Origin: Polyangia bacterium
Lineage (GTDB): Bacteria > Myxococcota_A > Polyangia > Nannocystales > Nannocystaceae
NCBI GenBank assembly: GCA_030424595.1
Contig: JAUHWG010000034.1
Location: 1 to 64,000 of the forward strand
DNA: 64,000 nucleotides
Reading direction: 5' to 3'
The position numbers and the translations under genes were made by a program. Below the pieces are notes generated by a model, which saw only the letters and a list, made by a program, of their open reading frames with translations, searched no databases and was not told the origin of the DNA. Positions within the stretch are counted from its first letter, which is position 1; each line of letters opens with the position of its first letter. This document shows, in pieces, positions 1 to 8,917 of this stretch.

Positions 1-912
1 GCTTGAAGAGACAGGGTACGCGTGTCTCCGCGCGAGGCACGGGTCCTCCCGCTGCGTCCCATCCGTCGCCCCTCGCTCGCCCGAGCAAGTCGTCCTGGGC
101 TCCGCTACCGGGTGCGTAGAGGACTCGTGGTTGCAGACCTTCTCTCGACACATGCTCGTCGAGTCTCTCGCACTCCTGATGAGCGACAACGTGCATCGCC
201 GGTCGAACTTCGGTCCGTACCGAAGCCAGAGCCATCGAGAGCCTCCGAAACGCCTGTGAGACCACCGAGCACGAAGCTGCCGCCGAGGAAGAGGTTGTAG
301 ACGTGGCTCATGACGTGCGTCGATTCCTAGTAGTCGCGCTTGTTCTCGAAGACCATCACGCGGCCGTTGATCGAGCGCCGGAGCTTGAGGCGATCGATCG
401 AGCCGCGAGCGTGAGCCCAGCGAAGGGTGTCACAGGAGCCGGGTCGACGACCAACTCTACGGGCGGAGGCTCGAAGCTCTTGCACTTCGGTCGAGCGCTT
501 GCCTGTGGGCTCCGTTCTCGCCGAAGTTCGGCCTTGAGATGACTCGCGCGAGTCGTCCCGCTCGGTGTGCTCACTGGGGCCTCGGAGGCTCGCGCTCGCT
601 TGGACTTCGGTACGGACCGAAGTTCGGCCGACGATGCGCGTTGTTTCTCATCATCGTCGAGAGTCGCGACGAGCACGTATCGAGCGAAGACCGACGCGAG
701 CAAGCTCTCCACGTACTCGCAAGCGGAGCGCCTACAGATCTGCTCCCGACTTCATATGATCTGTACCAAGGGTCACTCTCTCGATCGAGACGATCGCCGA
801 GCGTCCAGCGGAGCCCCGACAGACTCGCTCGGGCGAGCGAGGGGCGACGGGTGGGACGCAGCGGGAGGACCCGTGCCTCGCGCGGAGACACGCGTACCTG
901 TTTCTTCAAGCA
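1..912. repeat. Large inverted repeat, no convincing gene
   Basis: Bases 1-85 are a near-perfect reverse complement of 828-912; the two arms differ only by a few small changes. A second, less exact inverted pair joins roughly 120-265 with 565-710 and includes a GGTCCGTACCGAAG block facing its complement at about 600-625. The arms enclose about 300 bp of unique sequence. The possible reading frames here are short, Arg/Ser-rich and overlap on both strands, which is typical of chance frames in GC-rich DNA, so I call no gene. The left end may continue outside the window. Confidence 0.75.
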
Positions 913-1229
913 CCTCAGCCTCACCCGTGGCGAGCACGTGGCATGGGAGGACCCGCGTCCGCGAGGGACCCGCCTCGTCGCCCCTCGCCCGCCCGCCTTC
1001 AGCCTCCGAGCTCCGCCCGTCGTCAAGCAGGAGGTGAGCGCTCACCCGCACAGATACGGTCGAAGCGCGAAATCCGTGTCATCAGGGGTTCTACGCGGGC
1101 TTGTGAGGGCACCTCACACCAGCGCTTATTTCAGGCCTAGCAGCCCGTGGCGCTCACCGGTGCGCGGTGAGGCCGGCCGCCGCCGGGTCGTGGTGAGGGG
1201 AAATGCCGCGGCGCACCGTCCTATGGGGA
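913..1229. other. Non-coding stretch before RCC1 gene
   Basis: No gene-like frame is visible. The segment 935-990 resembles part of the preceding repeat arm (GGGAGGACCCG blocks). A CCTAGCAGCCCGTGG string at about 1136-1150 resembles the tip of the hairpin repeat family found elsewhere in the window. The promoter of the next gene lies at its right end. Confidence 0.5.
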
Positions 1230-1235
1230 TATCCT
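1230..1235 (+). promoter_or_regulatory. -10 box TATCCT of RCC1 gene
   Basis: TATCCT ends 6 nt before the ATG at 1242, so the expected transcription start falls on the start codon (leaderless). No good -35 is visible 17 bp upstream. The same spacing recurs at many gene starts in this window. Confidence 0.5.
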
Positions 1236-1241
1236 GTGGCG

Positions 1242-3548
1242 ATGCAGCGCCCTGAGCGAACGAGCAGGTCTGGTCTCCGAGTCAGGATCGGTCGTTGTGC
1301 CGGGCGCGAGCGGATGGCTGAGCGGATGGCTGAGCGGATGGCTGAGCGCATGATCGGCGTGGCGGTCGGGCTGGCGGTCGGAGCTGGGCTCGGCTGCACG
1401 AGCAAGCGCTCGCCGCCGCCGAGCGGCACCGGAGAGGTCGCCGAGGTCGCGGTCACGACCGGATCGATCGTGACGACGACGACGACAGCGACCTCGACGA
1501 CGACAACTACGAGCGGCGAGGCGGCCGCCGTCCCGCCTCGGCGACCTCTGCGACCGGCGACGATCGACACCTCCGGCGAGCACGTGTGCGCCCTCCAGAG
1601 CGGGGGGGAGGTCGCCTGTTGGGGAGCGGGCCCCGGCGGGCTGGTCGGCCCCGGCGTCGTCGAGAACCAACCGCGCCCGCTCACGATCCGGGGGATCAAG
1701 GGGGCGATCGCCGTCAGCGTCGGCAAGCAGATCAGCTGCGCGCTCCATGACGACGGCGAGGTCGCCTGTTGGGGCTCCTTCACCAAGACCAAGACCAAGC
1801 CCTGGCGGACGCGACTCCTGGGCGATGTGGTCCAGCTGGTCGTCTCCGAGTACGGGCGAGCGATCTGCGGCCTGCGCGAGGACGGGACTGTCGCCTGTCT
1901 AGGCAGCGCCGGTGACGACAAGGAGTCGGCGCGGGTGCTCAGCATCGACGACGGGATCAGCCTGAGCCGCAATGGCTCGAAGTTCTGCGCGCTCCGGGCA
2001 GCGAAGAGCCTCGAGTGCTGGAGCACCCTGACTGGCGAGGACAGCTATGCTCCCGCCTCGATCGCCGAGGGGGTCGTCGAGGCCGAGAACGCCGGCAGCG
2101 TCCACTGCTACCGCCTGGACGACGGGACCCAGCACTGCTCGTCGTACAGGGGCTACGAGGCGGTGGCGCCGATCCAGGGCCCGCTGTGGCGGGCCAAGGT
2201 GCCGCCGGAGCTGTGGGCTGAGACGGTCGACCACGCTGGGAGCTACGGGCTCGACTGCACCCGCGATCGCGCCGGGGCGGTCAAGTGCAAGGGTCACAAC
2301 AAGGTCGGTCAGCTCGGCAACGGGAAGACCGGCTACAGCCCGACCCCGCGGCCCCAATTCGCGGAGCTGGAGGCCGCTTCGATCGTCGGCCTCGAGGTGG
2401 GCGGGACCACGAGCTGCGCGCTCCTCCGCGAGGGCGAGCTTCGCTGCGTCGATCATCGCTTCGGCTGGGATGATCCCGGGGTCGCGGGGGTCCGCTCGCT
2501 CTCCGTCTCGAGCTCCCACGCCTGCGCGGTGGTCGGCGGCGGTCAGCTCCGCTGCTGGGGGGACAACTACGAGGGGCAGCTCGGCGTGATGGGGGAATTC
2601 GACGGGCTCGTCCACGTCGCGGGGATCTCGAACGCCGCCCGGGTCGGCGTCGGCGTCGATCACAGCTGCGCCGCTCGCCGCGACGGCGCCGTCTTCTGCT
2701 GGGGCAACGGCGACTTCGGCGAGCTCGGCGACGGTCGCCACGTCGACATGGAGGCGGTCGACATGGACACCGACGGCATCGTCAGCGCGGTCCCGCTGCG
2801 GGTGAAGGACGTGCCGAGCACGGTCGATGACCTCGCCCTCGGCGAAGACTTCTCCTGCGCGTCGACCAAGTCCGGGCTCTACTGCTGGGGGCTCATCGCC
2901 GACGCGTCTGGGGGCGAGGATCCGACCTACGACACGGCGACCCTGCTGAGCTCGTCGGACGTAGGGATGATCGAGGCGGCCGGCAATTCGCTCTGCGCGC
3001 TCGATGCCGAGGGGGTCGTCCGCTGCCTCGGCCAGGTCGCGATCCAGCACGTCGGTGAGGTCGATCCGCTCGAGCACGCCGACTCGCCGGAGGAGGAGGA
3101 CGACGACTACTACGCCGATGATGATGAGGACGCCGAGGACGACGACGAGGACGCCGAGCCCTTCGCCCAGGGAGGTCCGCTGTGGCGGATCGCCGGCGCC
3201 CCGCGCAAGGTCGTCGACATCGCCGTCGGTGAGAAGCACGCCTGTGTTCTCGCCGCGGCCGGGACTGTGCATTGTTGGGGGGACAACCAGACCGGGGAGC
3301 TCGGCGACGGCAGCAGCCGGCAGCGGTCTGAGTTCGTCCAAGTCGCGGGGCTTCGCGGGGTGTTGGAGATCGACGCGGGCGACGGGCACACCTGCGCCCG
3401 GACGGCGGGCGGGGTAACCTGCTGGGGCGTCTGGACGGCGCCGCAAGAGCATCGTCAGAGCAAGATCGCCGTCCCCGTCCTAGGTATTTCGCCCTACTTG
3501 ATCCCCGGCCTCCTGGGCGACGCCGAAGCAGCGCCGGCGCCGGGCTAG
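1242..3548 (+). CDS. RCC1-repeat lipoprotein
   Basis: Predicted exported lipoprotein of 768 aa built mostly of RCC1-type beta-propeller repeats. After a basic N-terminus comes a hydrophobic stretch ending in a lipobox (GAGLGC), then a Thr-rich linker. About eight degenerate repeats follow, carrying the usual CALxxxGxVxCWG and NxxGQLGxG signatures (for example CWGDNYEGQLG and CWGDNQTGELGDG). A very acidic Asp/Glu insertion at roughly residues 615-640 interrupts the propeller. RCC1 folds bind partners rather than catalyse; the ligand is unknown. The start is uncertain. ATG 1242 has a TATCCT box 6 nt upstream; 1203 is longer, and 1314 would remove all but a triple MAER repeat encoded by a 12-bp tandem. 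No operon partner is evident; the kinase gene begins 84 bp downstream with its own promoter. Confidence 0.85.
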   Translation: MQRPERTSRSGLRVRIGRCAGRERMAERMAERMAERMIGVAVGLAVGAGLGCTSKRSPPPSGTGEVAEVAVTTGSIVTTTTTATSTTTTTSGEAAAVPPRRPLRPATIDTSGEHVCALQSGGEVACWGAGPGGLVGPGVVENQPRPLTIRGIKGAIAVSVGKQISCALHDDGEVACWGSFTKTKTKPWRTRLLGDVVQLVVSEYGRAICGLREDGTVACLGSAGDDKESARVLSIDDGISLSRNGSKFCALRAAKSLECWSTLTGEDSYAPASIAEGVVEAENAGSVHCYRLDDGTQHCSSYRGYEAVAPIQGPLWRAKVPPELWAETVDHAGSYGLDCTRDRAGAVKCKGHNKVGQLGNGKTGYSPTPRPQFAELEAASIVGLEVGGTTSCALLREGELRCVDHRFGWDDPGVAGVRSLSVSSSHACAVVGGGQLRCWGDNYEGQLGVMGEFDGLVHVAGISNAARVGVGVDHSCAARRDGAVFCWGNGDFGELGDGRHVDMEAVDMDTDGIVSAVPLRVKDVPSTVDDLALGEDFSCASTKSGLYCWGLIADASGGEDPTYDTATLLSSSDVGMIEAAGNSLCALDAEGVVRCLGQVAIQHVGEVDPLEHADSPEEEDDDYYADDDEDAEDDDEDAEPFAQGGPLWRIAGAPRKVVDIAVGEKHACVLAAAGTVHCWGDNQTGELGDGSSRQRSEFVQVAGLRGVLEIDAGDGHTCARTAGGVTCWGVWTAPQEHRQSKIAVPVLGISPYLIPGLLGDAEAAPAPG
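1314..1349 (+). repeat. 12-bp tandem repeat, three copies
   Basis: ATGGCTGAGCGG is repeated three times (the last with one change) and encodes MAER three times just before the signal peptide core. It creates several in-frame ATG codons, which makes the true start ambiguous. Confidence 0.8.
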
Positions 3549-3619
3549 GCGGTCGAGGTCACGGCTCACGCGCGAGAGCGCGCGCGCTGTGTACGGATGT
3601 TGCGGAGATCCTCGACGGT

Positions 3620-3625
3620 TACACT
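3620..3625 (+). promoter_or_regulatory. -10 box TACACT of kinase gene
   Basis: TACACT ends exactly 6 nt before ATG 3632, the leaderless spacing seen repeatedly in this window. A TTGCGG at 3600-3605 is too close to be a standard -35. Confidence 0.5.
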
Positions 3626-3631
3626 CTCGCC

Positions 3632-6600
3632 ATGGCCGATCCTCCAGGGGTAGGTGGCGAGCCGAGCGGCGCCGCAGACGAGGGGTCCCCGACGACTCCC
3701 CAGAGGGACGTCGCGCAGACCCTGATCGCCGCAGGGGTAGGTAGCGAGCCGAGCGGCGCCGCAGACGAGGGGTCCCCGACGACTCCCCAGAGGGACGCCG
3801 CGCAGACCCTGATCGCCGCAGGGGGCGACTCGCCGGGCGCAGCGGAGGGCGCGAGCCGGGCCTCGGTGGGGGAGATCGACACCCTGATCGCCGGCCAAGC
3901 GCCGGCGCGCGGCAAGCACTCCTCTCGGCTCACCGCCGGTGACCGGGTCGGTCGCTATCGGATCGAGGGGCCGCTCGGCGCGGGGGGGATGGGCGCGGTC
4001 TACCTGGCCCATGATCCTGACCTCGACCGCCGGGTCGCGATCAAGGTGCTGCACTCGCAGGTCGGCGGTAGCGCCCAGTCGGCGGGGTCTCAGCGGCTCC
4101 TCCGCGAGGCTCAGGCCATGGCCCGTCTCTCCCACCCGAACGTGGTGACGGTCCACGACGTCGGCGTCGTCGGAGAGAGCCTCTTCATCGCGATGGAGCT
4201 GATCGACGGCGATGACCTCCGCGGCTGGCTCGCGGCGCGCCCGCGCAGCTGGCGAGAGATCGTCGCCGCCTTCGTCGAGGCGGGGCAGGGGCTCGAGGCG
4301 GCCCACGCCGCTGAGATCATCCACCGCGACTTTAAGCCCGACAACGTGATGGTCGCCGCGAGCGGTCGGATCTGCGTCGGCGACTTTGGGCTCGCGGCGG
4401 GGGCCCGGACCCCTCAGGAGGCGTCGGCGGCGACCCGTGAGGACGAGGGCGATCTGACGACCTCGTGGTTGGCCTCGGCCGGGACCCTGACGGTACCAGG
4501 CGCGGTGATGGGGACGCCGGCCTACATGGCGCCGGAGCAGATGGTCGGCGGCGTGATCACGCCCGCTGCGGACATCTTCGCCTTCTGCGTCGCGCTCTAC
4601 GAGGCGCTCTACGATCAGCGCCCCTTCGCCGGGAAGACCGTCGCCGCGATCTACCTGTCGATCTCTCAGGGCGAGATCGCCGCGGTGGGGAAGGGCGCGA
4701 GGGGGGCCCCGCGTCGCCTCGAGCGGCTGCTCCGCCGCGGGCTCGCCCTGGAGCCGGAGGACAGACCGCCGTCGATGGCGGGCGTGCTCGCTGAGCTCCG
4801 GCCCTTGGTCGCGCCCAAGGCCCTGCGCCGGCTCGCGTTGGCGACGATCGGCGCGGCCGCTGTGGCGACCGGGGCCGCGCTGTGGAGCGTCGGCGAGGAT
4901 GAGACGGTGACCTGTGACGGGGGCGCCGATGAGGTCGCGCAGATCTGGTCCTCGGCTCGCCAGGCCGAGCTTCTGCGGGCCTTTGAGGAGACCGGGGTCA
5001 TCCACGCCGAGGAGACCTGGGGGCGCGTCTCGGCCAGCGTTGAGCGGACCTTCTCGCGGTGGCAGGACGCCCGACGAGCGGCCTGCGAGGAGACCCACCA
5101 CAGCGCCGAATTCTCCGAGGAGATCCTCGCCCTCCGGGTCGCCTGCCTCGGCCGCCAGCTCGGCGAGGTCGACGCGCTCCTGCGCTTCCTCGCCGAGGCC
5201 GATCCGCAGGTGGTCGACAACGCCGTACGCTTGGTCAGCGGTGTGCCGGACCCGCGGACCTGCGATCCGGCGGAGGTGCTCGCGGACGCGGCCAGGGGGC
5301 GGACGCGCTCGCCGGAGCTCGACGCGCTCGAGGCGGAGCTCGCCGGGGCTGTGCGCCTGCATCAGGCGGGCAAGTACGCCGAGGCGCTGGAGGTGCTCGA
5401 TCGTCTGCACCGGGCGGCGAAGGAGCTCGGCGACGCGGACTTCGAGGCGGAGCTCCTCGTCCAGCTCTCGCACACCGCCTACTTCGACCATCGAGCGGAC
5501 GCGGGGGAGCTGCTCCGCGAGGCCTTGGAGGCGAACCTCCGGGCGGGCAGGGATCGAGACTTCGCCAAGGTCGCGGCCGACAAGCTCGGCCTCGTCGCCG
5601 CGGATCCCGAGGAGCGGGTGCTCTGGTTTCAGCTCGGCGAGGCGGCGCTCGCCCGCTCCGAGGAGCGGGAAGGATCGCTGGAGAGCGTGCGGGCTAAGCT
5701 GAAGACCAACTACGGCAACGGTCTTCGCAACAGCGGCAGGCCGAGGGAGGCGCTGGTCTTCCATAGGGAGGCGCTCCGCCTCCACCGCAAGGTCGACGAG
5801 ACCTCCTACCTCGTCGGCGACGGTGTCTTCAACGTCGCCTCCAGCCTCGCCTGGTTGGAGCGCTACGACGAGGCCGCTGCGCTCGTCCGCGAGGCGACGA
5901 CGATCTGGGAGCGAGAGCTCGGGCCGAAGCACCCGCGGATGATCAAGGCTCACCGCAGCCTCGCGCTCCTCAGCAAGAGCGAGGGCGACAACGAGGGCGC
6001 CCTCAAGGCCGCCCGCGAGATGCTCGCCCGCTCCCAGGAGCTGTGGGGCGAGGGGGACCGGCGATTGGTGGACTCGCTCGTCATCGTCGCGGTCATCCAG
6101 GTCTGGATGGGGGACTTCGTCGGCGCGGCCGAGGACTACGAGCGGGCGCTGGCGATCGTCCAGGCGCACCCTCCGGGCCCCGACAGCGAGGCGCTGTATA
6201 TGATGTACGCCGACCTCGAGGTAAGCCGGGGCAACCTCGATCGCGGAGAGGAGCTGCTCGGGCTCGCCGCCGCCGTGGTCGAGGAGAGATCAGCGGAGGA
6301 GCCGTTTTGGGCCGAGTTCTACGCGCTGAGGACAGAGCTCGCCCTGCGCCGCGGTGACCTCGCCGCAGCCCAGCGGGATCTCGACAGCTGGTGGGCGCGG
6401 ATCAAGGACCAGGAGTCGCTTGGGAGCGCCTCGATCGGCTACTTCGCCCTGCGGGCGGCGGAGCTGGCCGTCCATCGCGGTCGGATCGCGGAGGGGCTCA
6501 CCGTGCTCGCGCTCTTCGAGAGCCAGCACCCGCTGCCGCTTCTGCAGCCCCTGCTCCGGGGGACGTTCCTCTGGGCCCGAGCTCGTCTGCTCCATCGGGC

Positions 6601-6718
6601 AGGTCGGGAGTCCCGCGCCCGCGCGGACGCGACCGAAGCGCTGGCTCATCTAGAGCCGCTCGGCGCCGGTTACGAGCCGCTGCGCGCCGACATTCACGGC
6701 TGGCTCGAGGGCCTGTGA
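3632..6718 (+). CDS. Ser/Thr protein kinase with C-terminal TPRs
   Basis: Hanks-type membrane kinase of 1028 aa. Residues 1-65 hold two near-identical 29-aa tandem repeats ending in QTLIAAG, with a third DTLIAG at about 83; these Thr sites are candidate phosphorylation or FHA-docking sites (inference). The kinase domain runs from about 107 to 390: glycine loop GAGGMGAVY, VAIKVL lysine, HRDFKPDN at 231, DFG at 251 and GTPAYMAPEQ all look intact, so it should be active. A single transmembrane helix lies at about 400-420. The extracytoplasmic part has Cys-containing sequence and then several TPR-like helical repeats to the end, a common layout in myxobacterial kinases. It converges on the transketolase gene across a palindromic repeat. 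Its substrate is unknown. Confidence 0.92.
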   Translation: MADPPGVGGEPSGAADEGSPTTPQRDVAQTLIAAGVGSEPSGAADEGSPTTPQRDAAQTLIAAGGDSPGAAEGASRASVGEIDTLIAGQAPARGKHSSRLTAGDRVGRYRIEGPLGAGGMGAVYLAHDPDLDRRVAIKVLHSQVGGSAQSAGSQRLLREAQAMARLSHPNVVTVHDVGVVGESLFIAMELIDGDDLRGWLAARPRSWREIVAAFVEAGQGLEAAHAAEIIHRDFKPDNVMVAASGRICVGDFGLAAGARTPQEASAATREDEGDLTTSWLASAGTLTVPGAVMGTPAYMAPEQMVGGVITPAADIFAFCVALYEALYDQRPFAGKTVAAIYLSISQGEIAAVGKGARGAPRRLERLLRRGLALEPEDRPPSMAGVLAELRPLVAPKALRRLALATIGAAAVATGAALWSVGEDETVTCDGGADEVAQIWSSARQAELLRAFEETGVIHAEETWGRVSASVERTFSRWQDARRAACEETHHSAEFSEEILALRVACLGRQLGEVDALLRFLAEADPQVVDNAVRLVSGVPDPRTCDPAEVLADAARGRTRSPELDALEAELAGAVRLHQAGKYAEALEVLDRLHRAAKELGDADFEAELLVQLSHTAYFDHRADAGELLREALEANLRAGRDRDFAKVAADKLGLVAADPEERVLWFQLGEAALARSEEREGSLESVRAKLKTNYGNGLRNSGRPREALVFHREALRLHRKVDETSYLVGDGVFNVASSLAWLERYDEAAALVREATTIWERELGPKHPRMIKAHRSLALLSKSEGDNEGALKAAREMLARSQELWGEGDRRLVDSLVIVAVIQVWMGDFVGAAEDYERALAIVQAHPPGPDSEALYMMYADLEVSRGNLDRGEELLGLAAAVVEERSAEEPFWAEFYALRTELALRRGDLAAAQRDLDSWWARIKDQESLGSASIGYFALRAAELAVHRGRIAEGLTVLALFESQHPLPLLQPLLRGTFLWARARLLHRAGRESRARADATEALAHLEPLGAGYEPLRADIHGWLEGL
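3647..3820 (+). repeat. 87-bp tandem duplication in kinase N-terminus
   Basis: Two direct copies of an 87-bp unit start at 3647 and 3734 and differ at only two or three bases. They encode the two 29-aa TLIAAG repeats of the kinase, so the duplication keeps frame and looks recent. Confidence 0.85.
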
Positions 6719-6759
6719 TCGGCGGGGCCCCGTAGACTCGCGCGGGAGGTCGGCGCTCC

Positions 6760-6918
6760 GAGGCTGTAGTGAAGGTCCGGTGCGCTCTCGCGCCGCAATC
6801 CTCGGACCGCTCGGCTCCGACGAAACGCCGAGCTACCGGGTCTACCGCAGGGGTAGCCGAGAGGGGGAGAGAGGGAGAGAGGGCCAGCGAGCGCGCGGGA
6901 CTCTCGCCACGGCCTAGG
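6760..6918. repeat. CTAG-tipped palindromic repeat, copy 1
   Basis: Imperfect palindrome filling the gap between the convergent kinase and transketolase genes. The left arm begins GAGGCTGTAGTGAAGGTCC and the right arm ends GGGACTCTCGCCACGGCCTAGG, roughly inverted copies. The inner part (GCTCTCGCGCCGCAATC, then GCTCGGCTCCGACGAAACGCC) matches the reverse complement of the copy at 59264-59467. The right tip CCTAG supplies the TAG stop codon of transketolase. It could act as a two-way transcription terminator; that is inference. Confidence 0.75.
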
Positions 6919-8917
6919 CGAGGCTGAGGAAGTGCGCGGCGATGGCCTCGGCGCTGAAGCCGAAGTGCTCCGCGAGCTCGGAGCCCGGGGCCGAGGCGCC
7001 GAAATGATCGATCCCGTGGTGGGCGTCGGCGTAGCGGCCCCAGCCGAGGGTCGTCCCGGCCTCGACGGTGAGGCGGCGACGGACGGCGGGCGGGAGCACC
7101 GACTCGCGGTAGTCCTGGGGCTGGGCCTCAAAGGCCTCCCAGCAGGGCATCGACACCACGCGCAGGGACTTGCCCTGGGCCTCCAGGCTCTTCGCCGCGG
7201 AGAGGGCGAGGGCGAGCTCGGAGCCGGTCGCGACGAGGATCCCGTCGAGCGTGTCGACCGCGGCTCCTTCGGGCTCCCAGAGGACGTAGGCGCCGCGGGA
7301 GATGTCGGTCGAGCTCTCGCTGAGGGTCGGGAGGTCTTGCCGGGTGACGAGGATCGCCGTCGGTCCGTCACCGGTCTTGCGGCTGAGGGCCAAGCGCCAG
7401 GCGCCGGCGGTCTCGCGGGCGTCGCCCGGGCGGATCACGTAGAGGTCGGGGATCAGCCGCAGCGCCATCGCGTGCTCGATCGGCTGGTGTGTCGGGCCGT
7501 CCTCGCCGACCCAGAAGGAGTCGTGGCTGAGGACGTAGATGACCGGCAGGCGCATCAGCGCGGCGAGGCGGACGGCGCCGCGCATGAAGTCGGAGAAGAC
7601 CAGGAAGGTCGCGACGTAGGGGCGCATCCCGTGGAGGGCGAGGCCGTTGGCGATCGCGGCCATGCCGTGCTCGCGGACGCCGAAGTGGATCACGTTCGCC
7701 CCGTGCTCGGTCGCCGACTGGGCGGGGAGGTCGAGGGCGACGCCGTTGGAGCCGGCGAGATCCGCAGAGCCGCCGATCAGCGTCGGGTGGTGCTGGACCA
7801 GCGCCTTGAGGATCGCCGCGCCCGCCTTGCGTGAGGCCAGGCTGCCGCCGATCTCAAAGTCAGGGATCGACTGGAGCGCGGCCTTAGGCGCCTCTCCGCG
7901 CAGGAGGGCGTCGAACTCGGCGGCGAGGGCGGGCTCGGCCGCGCGGTAGCGGGCGAGCGACTCCTCCCACTCGAGGCGACGCTTGCGGGCGAGCTCCCGG
8001 GCCTCCCGCTCGCCGTCGATGATCTGCTGGGGGACGTAGAACGGGGGCTCCTGCGGCCAATTCATCCCGGACTTGGTCGCCGCGATCTCGTCGACGCCGA
8101 GGGGCGCGCCGTGGGAGCTGCTCTTGCCGGCCTTGTTCGGAGAGCCCTCGCCGATCACGGTTCGGCAGGCGATGAGGCTCGGTCGGCCGGTCTCGGCGCG
8201 GGCGGCCGCGATCGCCTCAGCGACGGCCTCGGGATCGTGGCCGTCGACTCTACACACATGCCAGCCGTAGGCGGCGAAGCGGGCGACTGTATCCTCGGTG
8301 AAGGAGATGTCGGTCGAGCCGTCGATCGAGATCTGGTTATCGTCGTAGAGGTAGACGATCTTGCCGAGGCCGAGGTGGCCGGCGAGGCTGGCCGCCTCCG
8401 CCGAGATGCCCTCCATCAGGTCGCCGTCGGAGACCACGCCATAGGTGTAGTGATCGACGATCCGGTGCCCAGGGCGGTTGAAGCGGGCGGCCATCCAGCG
8501 CTCGGCGATGGCCATTCCGACCCCCGTCGCGAAGCCAGTCCCGAGGGGGCCTGTGGTCACCTCGACGCCGACCGTATGGCCAAACTCGGGGTGTCCCGGC
8601 GTCTTCGAGCCCCACTGCCGGAAGCGGCGGATCTCCGACAGCGGCAGGTCATAGCCGCTCAGGTGGAGGAGCGCATAGAGGAGCATCGACCCGTGACCTG
8701 CGCTGAGGACAAAGCGGTCGCGATCGGGCCAGCTCGGCTCCGCCGGATCGTGCTTGAGAAAGCGCGTCCACAGGGTGGCCGTCATGTTGGCGGCGCCCAT
8801 CGGCATCCCGGGGTGCCCTGAGTTCGCCTGCTGGACCGCGTCCATGGCGAGCGTCTTGATCGTGTCGACGAGGAGCGCGTGGTACTCAGGGGTGATCGGG
8901 CGGGCCGGGATCGACAT
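6914..8917 (-). CDS. tkt: Transketolase
   Basis: Thiamine-diphosphate enzyme of 667 aa that moves two-carbon ketol units between sugar phosphates in the non-oxidative pentose phosphate pathway; cytoplasmic. The full family layout is present: the N-terminal TPP domain with SGHPGMPMG near residue 33, SDGDLMEG at 163-170 (the first Gly of the usual GDG is Ser) followed by LYDDNQISIDG, the middle pyrimidine-binding domain with GVREHGM and DSFWVGEDGPTHQPIEH, and a C-terminal domain containing VSMPCWE. Length is normal. The start has a clear Shine-Dalgarno sequence (GGAGG, 7 nt upstream), unlike many neighbours. It stands alone, convergent with the kinase gene. Confidence 0.97.
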   Translation of the reverse strand: MSIPARPITPEYHALLVDTIKTLAMDAVQQANSGHPGMPMGAANMTATLWTRFLKHDPAEPSWPDRDRFVLSAGHGSMLLYALLHLSGYDLPLSEIRRFRQWGSKTPGHPEFGHTVGVEVTTGPLGTGFATGVGMAIAERWMAARFNRPGHRIVDHYTYGVVSDGDLMEGISAEAASLAGHLGLGKIVYLYDDNQISIDGSTDISFTEDTVARFAAYGWHVCRVDGHDPEAVAEAIAAARAETGRPSLIACRTVIGEGSPNKAGKSSSHGAPLGVDEIAATKSGMNWPQEPPFYVPQQIIDGEREARELARKRRLEWEESLARYRAAEPALAAEFDALLRGEAPKAALQSIPDFEIGGSLASRKAGAAILKALVQHHPTLIGGSADLAGSNGVALDLPAQSATEHGANVIHFGVREHGMAAIANGLALHGMRPYVATFLVFSDFMRGAVRLAALMRLPVIYVLSHDSFWVGEDGPTHQPIEHAMALRLIPDLYVIRPGDARETAGAWRLALSRKTGDGPTAILVTRQDLPTLSESSTDISRGAYVLWEPEGAAVDTLDGILVATGSELALALSAAKSLEAQGKSLRVVSMPCWEAFEAQPQDYRESVLPPAVRRRLTVEAGTTLGWGRYADAHHGIDHFGASAPGSELAEHFGFSAEAIAAHFLSLA

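Noticed and set aside
3566..6169. 867-codon minus-strand frame
   Set aside because: Antisense to the Ser/Thr kinase, which has all motifs intact.
8163..8437. Loss of function in transketolase because GDG reads SDG
   Set aside because: The Asp that binds the metal and the DLMEG motif are kept; Ser at this place is compatible with the family.
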